A stretch of 62,849 bases of DNA from contig NZ_POUD01000019.1 in the NCBI RefSeq assembly GCF_003236395.1, positions 1-62,849 on the forward strand. The letters run 5' to 3'. A model generated the notes under the pieces. It ran no database searches and was not told the origin of the DNA. It worked only from the letters and a program-made list of their open reading frames with translations. This DNA comes from Nonomuraea aridisoli (GTDB lineage: Bacteria > Actinomycetota > Actinomycetes > Streptosporangiales > Streptosporangiaceae). Shown in pieces: positions 43,389 to 52,068 of this stretch; positions within the stretch are counted from its first letter, which is position 1; each line of letters begins with the position of its first letter. The translations under genes were made by a program, and so were the position numbers.

Positions 43389-45122
43389 TCAGGCGGGGGT
43401 CAGCGTCCGTTCCTTGCGCAGGAAAGCGGTGAGCCGGTCGAGCGGCCAGGTGTTGATCACGTCGTCGGCGGTCAGCCAGCCGCGCTGGGCGGCGCCGATG
43501 CCGTAGCGGAGGTTCGCCAGGTGGCCGACGGCGTGGGCGTCACTGTCGACGGCGAACTTCACGCCCTGCCGCCTGGCCCGCCTGACCAGATCGGCGGCCA
43601 GGTCGAGGCGGTCGGGGAAGGCGTTGACCTCCAGCGCGGTCCCGGTGCGGGCGCACGCCTCGAAGACGGCCTCCCAGTCGGCGTCGATCGGCGGGCGGCG
43701 GCCGATCAGCCGGGCGCTGGGATGGCCGATGACGTTGACGCACGGGTTCTCCGCGGCGCGGACGAGTCGCCTGGTCGTCCGGTCGCGGGGCAGGTCGAAA
43801 TGCGAGTGCACGGAGGCGACGCAGACGTCGAACTCGGCCAGCACGTCGGCCGGCCAGTCCACGTCGCCGTCGGGGCCGATGTTGAGTTCGACGCCGTGCA
43901 GGAGCCTGACCGGGCAGGTTTCGTCCAGCTCGCGCAGCCGCTCGCGTTGGCTGCGGGCCTTGTCCAGGGTCATCCGCTGCATGAACAGGTCGGGCCCGTG
44001 GTCGCTGACGGCGTAGTACGCGTAGCCGCGTTCCGCGGCGGCGGCCGCCATCTCCTCCAGCGACGCCAGGCCGTCGGTGAGGTCGGTGTGGGTGTGCAGG
44101 TCGCCGCGCACGTCGTTCTCGGTCACCAGGTCCGGCAGCCGGCCGGCCAGCGCGGCCTCGATCTCGCCGGTGTCCTCGCGCAAGGGAGGCGGGATCCAGG
44201 GCAGGCCGAGCCGCCGGTAGACCTCCTCCTCGGTCTTGGAGACGACCAGCTCGTCGGTGCCGGCGTCGAACAGCCCGTACTCCGAGAGCTTGAGCTTGTG
44301 GTGACCGGCGATCTCGCGGGTGCGGATGTTGTGCGCCTTGGCGCCGGTGAAGTACTGCATGGCCGCGCCCCAAGCGGCCGGGGGCACGACGCGGAGGTCG
44401 ACCTGGAGGCCCTGTTCCGTCCTGACGGAGGTCTTCTTGTCGCCGCGCACGATCACCTCGGTGACCTGGGGCAGGGCGACGAAGGCGGACATGAGCGCCT
44501 TGGGGCGGTTGGAGGTGGCGAGGATGTCGATGTCGCCGATGGTGTCCTTCATGCGGCGCAGCGACCCGGCGTAGCCGCAGCGGCGGCAGCCGTGCACCTT
44601 CTGGAGCGCCGCCACGATGTCCTCGGCCAGCGGCATGGCCACGCCGAGGTGGACACGTTCGGCGGCCTGGCGCAGCAGGGCGATGCCGTGCAGCAGGTTC
44701 TCCCCGCTCTTGGGGCCGAACCCCGGCACGTCGTCCAGCGCGCCGGCGTGGATGGCGGCCTCCAGGCTCTCCGGCGAGTCCACGCCCAGGCTCTGGTGCA
44801 GCGCCATCGCGCGTTTGGGCCCCAGCGTGGGGATGCGGGTGAGTGCGCGCACTCCTGCGGGGATGCGGGCGCGCAACTCCTCGAGCTTCGCCATGCTGCC
44901 GGTACGCAGGTACGCGGCGACCTTGCCGGCGATCGACTCGCCCACGTTGGGGATCTGTTTGAGGGCGGTGGCGTCGTAATCGGCGATGTCGGCGGGGTAC
45001 GCGCCGATGGAGCGGGACGCCTTCTGGTAAACGCGGATCTTGAAGTCTTCTGCGCCGGTGATGGCCAGCAGGTCAGCGTACTCCTCCAGCACGGCGGCCA
45101 CGTCGTCGTTGGTGCGTGCCAT
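43389..45122 (-). CDS. polX: PolX-type DNA polymerase / PHP exonuclease
   Basis: A 577-residue family X repair polymerase with a PHP domain. N-terminal helix-hairpin-helix motifs bind gapped DNA (LKQIPNVGESIAGKVAAYL, then LTRIPTLGPKRAMAL, and DDVPGFGPKSGENLL). The palm has the catalytic aspartates in DTIGDIDILATS and LQVDLRVVP. The C-terminal PHP domain has metal motifs DLHTHTDLTDG, YAVSDHGPDL, VELNIGPDGDV and VDSDAHAVGHL. Family members fill short gaps and trim 3' ends in base-excision repair. The ATG at 45122 has a GGGGGAAGCGAC ribosome site. Confidence 0.93.
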   Translation of the reverse strand: MARTNDDVAAVLEEYADLLAITGAEDFKIRVYQKASRSIGAYPADIADYDATALKQIPNVGESIAGKVAAYLRTGSMAKLEELRARIPAGVRALTRIPTLGPKRAMALHQSLGVDSPESLEAAIHAGALDDVPGFGPKSGENLLHGIALLRQAAERVHLGVAMPLAEDIVAALQKVHGCRRCGYAGSLRRMKDTIGDIDILATSNRPKALMSAFVALPQVTEVIVRGDKKTSVRTEQGLQVDLRVVPPAAWGAAMQYFTGAKAHNIRTREIAGHHKLKLSEYGLFDAGTDELVVSKTEEEVYRRLGLPWIPPPLREDTGEIEAALAGRLPDLVTENDVRGDLHTHTDLTDGLASLEEMAAAAAERGYAYYAVSDHGPDLFMQRMTLDKARSQRERLRELDETCPVRLLHGVELNIGPDGDVDWPADVLAEFDVCVASVHSHFDLPRDRTTRRLVRAAENPCVNVIGHPSARLIGRRPPIDADWEAVFEACARTGTALEVNAFPDRLDLAADLVRRARRQGVKFAVDSDAHAVGHLANLRYGIGAAQRGWLTADDVINTWPLDRLTAFLRKERTLTPA

Positions 45123-45236
45123 GTCGCTTCCCCCTGACACGGCGCATGCCAGGGCGGCGTCGAGTGTCGCCGCACTCGCGTCGTCCTGGCTACGTCATGT
45201 TGTGCTTTCCCGGACCCTCCCGGGCGGGCGACGTCG

Positions 45237-45359
45237 TCAGCGGCGACGCCTGCGGCGGCGAGCACTCCGCGAGCTGTCGGAGCCGCCACGACCTCCCGGG
45301 TGCGGGTAGGGGTCGTACGCTGGTCGGAATCCGAGTCCGAGGTACTGGCGGATCGTCAT
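45237..45359 (-). CDS. possible small arginine-rich protein
   Basis: A 40-codon frame begins at an ATG preceded by GGGGGAATCA, a good ribosome site, and ends at a TGA. It starts TIRQYLGLGFRPAYDPYPHP and finishes with an arginine tract. The upstream region (45360-45520) is AT-rich and promoter-like. It is too short to assign to a family and may be a chance frame; the basic tail resembles nucleic-acid-binding peptides. Confidence 0.35.
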   Translation of the reverse strand: MTIRQYLGLGFRPAYDPYPHPGGRGGSDSSRSARRRRRRR

Positions 45360-45521
45360 TGATTCCCCCGTATATCGCGTGCCGGACGATTTTCCCGGAC
45401 CGGCACTTCTCTTATCGATTGGATATCTCCGGCAACCAGCCAGCTATAACGAAACTTCCCAGGATTTCCGAATCATGGAGAATCGACACGGTTTTTTACC
45501 CGCAGCGTACCCGCACGTTCC

Positions 45522-46150
45522 CTAGCCGACCGGGCCGCGGACCGCGCCTTTCGGAGGCCTGCGGTAGGTGACGACCTTGTCGCCCTTCCCCTCCGGCCAG
45601 GGCCAGCGTGTACGTCGTGCCGCGCAGCACCCCTCTGGTCCGGCGCACGGCCTCGACCTCGACCGCGACCGGCGCGGCGGGTGCGCCGACGCCGACGAGC
45701 AGGTCCGTGGCCGGCCACAGCAGGGCGACCTGGTACCCGGCGAACTCGGCGACGAACTCCTCGATCGCGCCTCTGGGGCCGATCCACAGCGGCATGGCCG
45801 CGCGAGGTTGACGGCCGCGGGGACCAGCGGGAGCAGCACGGCCACGGCCGCGAACGGCCAGGGGCCTGTGGTCGCCGGACGTGCGGCGGGCCGCCGAGGT
45901 CGTGCGCGGAGCGGGCCTCCCAGACGGCCCGAACACGTCGAGGACGCCGAGGACCATGAACCCCACCAGGCCGCCGCCGAACGAGACGATCGAGAACCCA
46001 CCCGACGACAGCAGCGACAGCACTGCCAGACCACGCCGGTCCGTACGGGAGCGTCGCTCCAGCGCGGGGTCGTCGGCCTGGCCCACCCCAGCCACACCAC
46101 GTCTCGATGAGCTGAGAGACGCAGCCCGCAAATGGTTCGCGGACCACCGG
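45522..46150 (-). pseudogene. decayed membrane protein gene (several frameshifts)
   Basis: Protein-like segments appear in alternating minus-strand frames. FSIVSFGGGLVGFMVLGVLD is in one frame (about 45950-46000), PFAAVAVLLPLVPAAVNLAR in another (about 45800-45870), then IGPRGAIEEFVAEFAGYQVA returns to the first (about 45700-45790), and GDKVVTYRRPPKGAVRG finishes in the second. At least three frameshifts are needed to join them. Together they give a protein with two or three helices and a soluble C-terminal domain of unknown function. Confidence 0.45.
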
Positions 46151-46173
46151 CGGCTCCTGGTTGGCTGGGGCGT

Positions 46174-46882
46174 ATGAGAACCCGGCGCCGCGAGTGGACC
46201 GAGCTCCCGGTCGTCATGAGACGGGCAGTCGAATACCGGTTGGGCTCTACCGTGCGGGACTTCGAGGAACGTCAAGGCGGGTTCTCCTTCGGCGTTCTCG
46301 GTGTCGCCACGCTGACCACCGGCGAGCAGGTGTTCATCAAGGCCGTAGGCGACGATGCGGCCGGCGTGCGTGACTGTCGGACCGAGACGGTTGTGGCCGC
46401 CGCGTTGCCCCGGACGGTGCCCACGCCACGGCTGCGATTCGCATGTGAGCTGGCCGGGTGGCTCCTGCTGTGCTTCGAGATCACGCCGGGCGCGCAGCCG
46501 CATAAGCCATGGTGGCCCGATGAGCTGTCCGCCGCGTTGGAGGCGCTGGCCGTGTGCGCCAGAGAGTTGACGCCCTCGCCGATCGGCGGCCTGCCAACGC
46601 TGGCCGAGCGGATGGCCGGACGGTGTGAGACCTGGCGGGAGCTTGAGCGCAACGGTGTCCGGGGCGCGGTCACCGTTGACAGCATGGGGGGAATGGGAAC
46701 GCGAGCACCTGTCCCGTCTCGCCTCCGCCGAAGCGATGTGGACGGAACTGGCGGTCGGTGACACGCTCCTGCATTTCGATCTGCGCTTCGACAACATCCT
46801 CGAGCGCTCCCGAGCAGACGGGCGTAGACCAGGGCGGTGTCGCTACCGCAGCAAGATCCTGACCTTGCGCTCGACCGCGTAG
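46174..46882 (+). pseudogene. aminoglycoside-phosphotransferase-family gene, frameshifted and truncated
   Basis: The first frame gives an APH/CHK-like kinase N-lobe (RQGGFSFGVLGVATLTTGEQ, then VFIKAVGDDAAG with the ATP-binding lysine). Near 46670-46690 the frame shifts by one base, and the protein continues as WGEWEREHLSRLASAEAMW and DTLLHFDLRFDNIL, the Brenner catalytic loop (HxDLxxxN). Shortly after this the similarity stops, and the rest of the C-lobe is replaced by sequence that overlaps an alpha/beta hydrolase remnant on the other strand. Not functional as it stands. Confidence 0.7.
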
Positions 46883-47093
46883 GGCGCGGTGTCGCCGCTC
46901 TCATCGCGACCGCGCCGGGCGTAGGTGAGAACACTGAACCGCTCGGCCAGCAGCGCCCCCAGCCATGGATGGAGTCGAACCCGGAGTAGCCCCCCGCAGG
47001 GTCGACCATGACCAGCGTCGGTCCGGCGCCGGATCGTTCCTAGGCGATCTCTGTGCCGTCCGCGGCGAGCGGACGGTTCTCGTGTGTGCGCAT
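46845..47093 (-). pseudogene. alpha/beta hydrolase N-terminus with nonsense and frameshift
   Basis: From the ATG at 47093 the frame reads RTHENRPLAADGTEIA, then TAG, then ERSGAGPTLVMVDPAGGYSG. The pattern indicates that a tyrosine codon (TAC) became TAG. After FDSIHGWG the frame shifts and continues ALLAERFSVLTYARRGRDES then GDTAPYAVERKV. These are the first strands of a common actinomycete alpha/beta hydrolase; the nucleophile and all later parts are missing. Confidence 0.65.
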
Positions 47094-47155
47094 GGTGCCT
47101 CGCTCGCACGCCGCCGTCATCGATCAGACCGCGCGGGTGCGGGACGCATCGGCCG

Positions 47156-47539
47156 TCACCAGCGCTCCACGAGGTGTTCGCGGCCGGCGGGCGGATCGTA
47201 CGGCTCGGGCCAGAAGTCGGTGATGCGGCTGATCAGGCCCTCGGCGGACAGCTCGAACCACGCGCACGCGTCCTGTGGCTCGTCGCCGACGCGGGCGTCG
47301 AGCCAGGCCGCGGCGTGACGGCCGTCGGCGACGACGTGGCGCACCTTCAGATGCCAGTCACCCGGATAGTCGGTGTTGAACTGGAGATAGGCGGTCTTGC
47401 CCTGGATGCGCTCCCGCGTCTGCGGCATCTCGTAGACGACGTCGTCGGTGAGCAGGGCGGCGAAGGCGTCCCAGTCGCGTCTCTCTGCGGTGTCGACGTA
47501 GGCGTGCACGACGCTGCGGGTGCGGGAGGTCTCGTCCAT
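47156..47539 (-). CDS. SnoaL/NTF2-like protein
   Basis: A 127-residue single-domain protein of the NTF2-like superfamily. Typical features are VVHAYVDTAERRDWDAFAAL (first helix and conserved D/W), LTDDVVYEMPQTRERIQGKT and VADGRHAAAWLDARVGDEPQ before a final strand ISRITDFWPEPYDPPA. Such small cone-shaped proteins act as ketosteroid-isomerase-like enzymes or binding proteins. The ATG at 47539 aligns with the usual family start. The neighbours give no pathway. Confidence 0.82.
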   Translation of the reverse strand: MDETSRTRSVVHAYVDTAERRDWDAFAALLTDDVVYEMPQTRERIQGKTAYLQFNTDYPGDWHLKVRHVVADGRHAAAWLDARVGDEPQDACAWFELSAEGLISRITDFWPEPYDPPAGREHLVERW

Positions 47540-47628
47540 GCGCGGAACCCTAACGGCCGCCACCGACGTTTCCGCGCCCTCGCCGGGCCGGTCCGGCCGG
47601 CGGTGGCGGCCGACATAAACTGCCCGAT

Positions 47629-48159
47629 ATGCGGCGTTTGATCAGTACGGTGGTCGTGGTGGCGGGCGAGGGCGCCGGAGACGTGGTCGCGGGCCTGGAG
47701 GGGCTGCACAACGTACGGGCGATCCCCCGGGGAGATCGGCGGCCCGCCGAGGTGATGGAACTCGCGGGGCGGTCGTCGGCGACGTACGTGGTGCACGACG
47801 CCGACCCGCTGGCCGACGTCGCCGCGGCCTGGACGGCGTTCTTCGACGGCACGGCTCCCACCGGCGCCCTGGAGGTCGCCGTCGAGACGGCGCTGGCCGA
47901 GTTGCGCGCCGACCGGCTCGTTCTGCCCGACTACTACCTGGTGCTGGACCCCGACGGGATGACGGCGACCTGGCGGCACTGGTGGCTCGGCGTCCTGGCG
48001 GGCGCCGCGCCGGTACGCGTGGTGCCGGTGCACGCCTCGGCGTCGGCGGTCGGCCAGGAGCTGGGCCGCCTGACCGCCGGCCGGTGGTGGCCCGCCGACC
48101 TGGAGGGCTGGCTCCGCGGGCTCCCCCGCGTGATCCCCGACCAGGTCGGCCTCTCGTAA
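47629..48159 (+). CDS. hypothetical protein
   Basis: A 176-residue cytosolic protein of unknown family. It starts RRLISTVVVVAGEGAGDVVA. It has alternating strands and helices (TALAELRADRLVLPDYYLVL, then DPDGMTATWRHWWLGVLAG) and codon bias like its neighbours. The ATG lies 90 bases after the divergent SnoaL-like gene start, so both may share a promoter region. No function is assigned. Confidence 0.7.
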   Translation: MRRLISTVVVVAGEGAGDVVAGLEGLHNVRAIPRGDRRPAEVMELAGRSSATYVVHDADPLADVAAAWTAFFDGTAPTGALEVAVETALAELRADRLVLPDYYLVLDPDGMTATWRHWWLGVLAGAAPVRVVPVHASASAVGQELGRLTAGRWWPADLEGWLRGLPRVIPDQVGLS

Positions 48160-48322
48160 GCCGGACGCTGCCGCGTCGCATCCGATCGGGCACACCCCGA
48201 GGGATGCGTCCAGCCGCCCGGGTCCTGCGCCGGAAGGTCGTCCCGTCGAGATCGGCGATCCGCACACTCCTTCGGGCAGGCGGCGGTCCCCCGGCGCCGC
48301 CGACGCGATGGCGCGGGCGGCG

Positions 48323-48441
48323 TCGCCCATCTCCTGTCAGTCGGCGGTCGCCCGTTTCCTGCCGGGCTGGCGATCGACCGCGTCATGCCGAACTGGGGTC
48401 ACCCGCTTTCCGCCGGACGGTGGTCGCCCGCTTCTGCCGGG
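48323..48441. repeat. degenerate 25-bp tandem repeat
   Basis: Five imperfect copies of an 18-base core near TCGCCCGCTTCCTGCCGG start at 48323, 48348, 48374, 48399 and 48424, so the period is 25-26 bases. Copies 2, 4 and 5 are closest; copies 1 and 3 have several mismatches. The array lies between two convergent genes, just beyond the stop of the methyltransferase pseudogene. Confidence 0.6.
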
Positions 48442-48452
48442 TGGCCCGATGG

Positions 48453-49310
48453 TCACCTGCGGACGCGGGCGCGGGCGAGCATCGCCAGGCTTGCTGGGCG
48501 CAATGGGTCGGATCGGTTCCAGAGGCGGGCGTCGACCGCGTCGCGCTGGCCGACGTGCTCGACCGCCTCGAGGCCGTGTTCCGCCAGCAGGGACGCCATG
48601 TCCTGCGGCCCGAGACATGTCAGCCAGGGCTCACCCTGGCCGGCCGAGAAGGACATGATCGCCTCCGCGTACGCGCGGCCGTCGGCGTCCCGCAGTTCGT
48701 CGGGGACGATGTGGTCGATGACCGCTTCGGTGCCGGAGGCGAAGCCGGCGATCAGGTCCAAGGTCGCGTCGATGGCCGCACGGGTGAGGTACATCGTGAC
48801 CCCGAGCCAGCTCACGAACGCCGGCCGGGACGGGTCGAACCCCTCCTGCGCCAGTCGGCCTGCCGGTGAATCGGCCTCCAGATCCGCCGGGACGAAGGCC
48901 AGCGCGGGCGGGACGGCGATCCCCGCCTCGGCCAGTCGCCGGCGTTTCTACTCCTGGGTCGCGGGATGGTCGACCTCGAAGACGCGGAGGCGTTCCGCAT
49001 GCGGTGAGCGGTAGGCGAAGGTGTCCAGGCCCGCGCCGAGGACGACGTACTGCGCGACCCCGCGTCGGACGGCGTCGGCGAGGCGGTCCTCGGTGTAGCG
49101 GCTGCGCGTGACGGTCATGGTCCGCGCGCTGGAGAGGATGAGATGGTCGCCGTGCTCGCGGTGGTAGCCGATGAGTTCCTCGGCGCGATCGCCGAGAAGG
49201 GCTCGCGCCACCGTGTCGCGGAAGATGAGAGGTTCGCGGTCGACGACCAGGTGGGCCGCCCGCGCCGCCGCCGCGGTCAACGCGGTCTGGCTCGGTTCTC
49301 GGTTGTTCAT
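48453..49310 (-). pseudogene. leucine-carboxyl-methyltransferase-family (SAM) gene with in-frame amber codon
   Basis: The full frame encodes about 285 residues of the actinobacterial PPM/LCM methyltransferase family: RAAHLVVDREPLIFRDTVAR, VAQYVVLGAGLDTFAYRSPH (SAM motif, residues about 88-107), VFEVDHPATQE and FVSWLGVTMYLTRAAIDATL. One TAG at codon 121 (48950-48948) follows HPATQE, where relatives usually have a tryptophan (EWKRRRLAEAGI), so a single TGG-to-TAG change explains it. The rest is in frame and intact. It could be a recent pseudogene, a sequencing error, or a read-through gene. The substrate is unknown. Confidence 0.75.
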
Positions 49311-49457
49311 CACGGCCGAGAAATTACTTTGGCTTTTCTTTGATGACAAAACGAGAATAGCACAGAAAGAAAAATTATCTAAGACATGAACAATTGCAAT
49401 TTGATTTCGTGCAGCGGGATTCGTGGTCTGGCGAGCGGCCGGCGCCCCGCGCGGTGG
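49311..49457. promoter_or_regulatory. AT-rich spacer upstream of methyltransferase pseudogene
   Basis: About 100 bases (49320-49410) are far more AT-rich than anything nearby, with runs such as GAAAGAAAAATTATC. The fusion gene ends on its right, and the methyltransferase start lies on its left. It probably holds the promoter of the latter. No palindrome was seen. Confidence 0.4.
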
Positions 49458-51890
49458 TCAGCGGTTGTGCCAGTGGGGTGGGCGGTTCTCGGTCATGGCT
49501 CGCCAGCCCTCGGCGGCGTCCTCGGTGAAAAGGGCTTCGTCCAGAGCGGGGGACGGGTGGGTGATGGCGTCGATCGGGTCCGGGATGGCGGCGGTCTCGG
49601 ACAGGATCCGGAGTGAGGCGCGTACGGCTGGGGGTGCGACGGCCAGGAGGTCCTGGGCCAGGGCGCGGGCGCCCTCCAACGCGCCGCCCGGTTGTGTCAC
49701 GCGGTTGACCAGGCCGTGCCGGTGGGCTTCCGCGGCCGTGAGGTGACGGCCGGTGAGGACGAGCTCCGTTGCCAGCTTGGCGGGCAGGGCGCGGGCCAGC
49801 CGGACGAGGCCTCCTCCGGTCGCCACCTGGCCGGCCCTCATCTGGTCCAGCGCGAAGACGGCGGTCTCGTCGGCGACGACGAGGTGGCAGGCGAGCACGA
49901 CCTCGAAGGCGGCCCCCAGGACGGGGCCGTTGACCGCGGCGATGACCGGCTTCGCCATGCCACGCCGAGCGGTCAGTCCTGCCAGGCCGGTCTTCGGCGG
50001 GGGCGGGCTCACCACACTCTTCGCCGAGGGCCGACCCGACAGGCCCGACTCCGGCTCAACCCGATCCGACGGGCTGGGCTTCGGCTCCGGGCGGTTGGAG
50101 AGGTCGTCGTTCGTCGGGAGCGGGTCGGTGGGCGTTCCGGTGAGGATCGCGACCCACAGGTCAGGGTCGGCGAAGAAGGCGTCGAAGACCTGGTCGAGCT
50201 CGTCGTGGGCGGCTTCGAGCCGATCGACGGCGACCTCGAGGACGTGCCCGTCGCGGCGGACGTGCACGTGCGCGTAGTCGTCGCGCAGGCCGGCCGGCCG
50301 GGGCGGGAACAGCTCGTCCATCCGCGCGTCCCCGAGCGTGACGCGGTTGCCGAAGCCGAAGGAGCGTACGTAGACGCGGCGGCCGATCGGCTCGCCGGTG
50401 GTGAGCAGGTCGAGCACCGCGTCGTCGCCGTCGGCGGTCATGGCGAGGAAGCGGCGGCCGTCGGCCTTCAGCCGTCCGACGACGATGCCGGTGCGCCTGC
50501 CGTCGCGCCCGTGCTTGACGGTGTACGTCTCGATGGTGGCCCAGCCGTCAGGGTGGGCCACCTGCCCGACGGCCGGCCAGGAGTCGATCTCGGCCTGGAG
50601 GGTCGCGCTGCGGCCGGGCAGCCAGGGCGCCGGGGTGGTGGAGTAGACCCCGGCGGAGTACTTGCTCAGCATGCCGCCGTTCGCCCCGACCAGCCCGTAC
50701 GCTCCGGGTTGCGCGCGCATCCGCCGCACGATCTCGGCGATGGCGTGCAGCGAGTAGGCGTTGCCGGGTCCGCCGAAGAACGGCAGGCCGCCGGTCACCG
50801 TCAGCTCGCGCGAGCCGTCCATGGGCAGCCCGAGGCCCTCGCAGACGTGGGAGACCGCGATCGGGAAGCAGCTGTACAGGTCGATGGCGGCCAGGTCGCC
50901 GGCACCGATGCCGGCCAGCTCCAGCGCGTGGCGGGCGGCCATGACGGAGGCGGGGCCCCTGCTGAGGTCGGCGCGTTCCAGCAGGTCGCGTTCGCGCAGG
51001 TCGGCGTGGCCGTGCAGGAACACCCAGCGGTCGCGCGGCACCCCCAGCCGCTCCGCCTCCTCCACCGATGTCAACAGCACGGCCGCGCCCTGGTTGACCT
51101 TCTCGCGGGCCACGAGGTATCGGGTGTACGGGTCGGCGATGGGACGGTTGCGCTCCGACGGGGTGACGAGCTCCTCCGCCGTGCGTTCGACGGGCGCGGC
51201 GGCGTGGGGGTTCGCGGCGGCGATCTTCGTGAACGGCGCGAACAGGGCGCCCATGCCGGCGGCGTACTCCTCGCGGCTCTGGCCGAGCCGGGCGCGGCGG
51301 GCGTTGTCGAACAGGGCGTACTGGGTGGGGGCGTCGGTGAGCCCGTGCGCGATCAGCGCCCGGGAGACGAGCCCGGCCAGGCCGTACCCGCGGTCTTCGA
51401 GGTCGCCGTCGACGTTCTCGGTGAAGTCGGGCCGGTCCGCGGCCCCGGCGAGGTGCTGGGCGGTGGAGATCGCCTCGGAGCCGACGATCAGGGCCGCCCG
51501 GGCGCCGCCGGCCGCGATCGTCGCGGCCAACTCGTTGACGAGATGTTGCGGCGACTGGCCGCCCACCACCTCGAGGATCGCCCGCCGGGGCGCGGCGCCG
51601 ATCCGGCGGGCGACGGACCTGGGGTAGTTGGCGGACCTGCCGAGGGGCGCCCGCGCGCCCGGCGTGGAGATCTCGAACTGGCGCACGCCCGCCACCGTGT
51701 CCACGGCGGCGGCCACCTCGGCGGGGTCGGCGCCGGTGTCGGCGAGGGCCTCGCGCGCGGCGGCCGCGCCCAGCTCGACGGCCGACAGCCGCTGGTAGCC
51801 GGGCTCGTCGATCCGCTCGGACGCCTGTCCTGCGCCCACCAGCACCGGCGTACGGGGATCAACACCCTCGAACCGCTTCAAGCCCACCAC
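49458..51890 (-). CDS. fusion of acetyl-CoA acetyltransferase-like and enoyl-CoA hydratase-like domains
   Basis: An 810-residue fusion. The N-terminal 370 residues are a thiolase-fold acetyl-CoA acetyltransferase-like protein (TPVLVGAGQASERIDEPGYQ, EVVGGQSPQHLVNELAATIA, and the C-terminal LYSCFPIAVSHVCEGLGLPM). The loop normally holding the nucleophilic cysteine reads GGQSPQ. A middle part (about 410-520) is a small beta domain usual at the end of such proteins. The last 250 residues resemble enoyl-CoA hydratase (PVIAAVNGPVLGAAFEVVLA, LDQMRAGQVATGGGLVRLAR), but the first oxyanion-hole segment (usually FxAGADL) is replaced by a proline/serine-rich linker. Start uncertain: GTG 51890 or 51887, with no clear ribosome site. 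Probably acts in lipid or steroid side-chain metabolism. Confidence 0.82.
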   Translation of the reverse strand: MVGLKRFEGVDPRTPVLVGAGQASERIDEPGYQRLSAVELGAAAAREALADTGADPAEVAAAVDTVAGVRQFEISTPGARAPLGRSANYPRSVARRIGAAPRRAILEVVGGQSPQHLVNELAATIAAGGARAALIVGSEAISTAQHLAGAADRPDFTENVDGDLEDRGYGLAGLVSRALIAHGLTDAPTQYALFDNARRARLGQSREEYAAGMGALFAPFTKIAAANPHAAAPVERTAEELVTPSERNRPIADPYTRYLVAREKVNQGAAVLLTSVEEAERLGVPRDRWVFLHGHADLRERDLLERADLSRGPASVMAARHALELAGIGAGDLAAIDLYSCFPIAVSHVCEGLGLPMDGSRELTVTGGLPFFGGPGNAYSLHAIAEIVRRMRAQPGAYGLVGANGGMLSKYSAGVYSTTPAPWLPGRSATLQAEIDSWPAVGQVAHPDGWATIETYTVKHGRDGRRTGIVVGRLKADGRRFLAMTADGDDAVLDLLTTGEPIGRRVYVRSFGFGNRVTLGDARMDELFPPRPAGLRDDYAHVHVRRDGHVLEVAVDRLEAAHDELDQVFDAFFADPDLWVAILTGTPTDPLPTNDDLSNRPEPKPSPSDRVEPESGLSGRPSAKSVVSPPPPKTGLAGLTARRGMAKPVIAAVNGPVLGAAFEVVLACHLVVADETAVFALDQMRAGQVATGGGLVRLARALPAKLATELVLTGRHLTAAEAHRHGLVNRVTQPGGALEGARALAQDLLAVAPPAVRASLRILSETAAIPDPIDAITHPSPALDEALFTEDAAEGWRAMTENRPPHWHNR

Positions 51891-52068
51891 CAGACACAAT
51901 TTATAGACGCATTCCGTCCCAAAAGTGCCGAACAACGGGAGCGTAACCGCGTCCGCGAGGCCCGGCAAGCATGATCGGCGGGACATTCCCGAATCGGGAC
52001 CGGTATCAACCCCGTGCCCCTATCATCTCTGCCCTCTTCGCAGACCGATTCCAGGCAGGAGATCCTCA

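Noticed and set aside
46955..46995. GGAGTCGAACCC, resembling the complement of a tRNA T-arm
   Set aside because: The stem halves do not pair, and the same bases encode the GGYSGFDS segment of the hydrolase remnant.
48323..48441. CRISPR array
   Set aside because: Copies are degenerate, spacers are only about 7 bases, and no cas gene is present.
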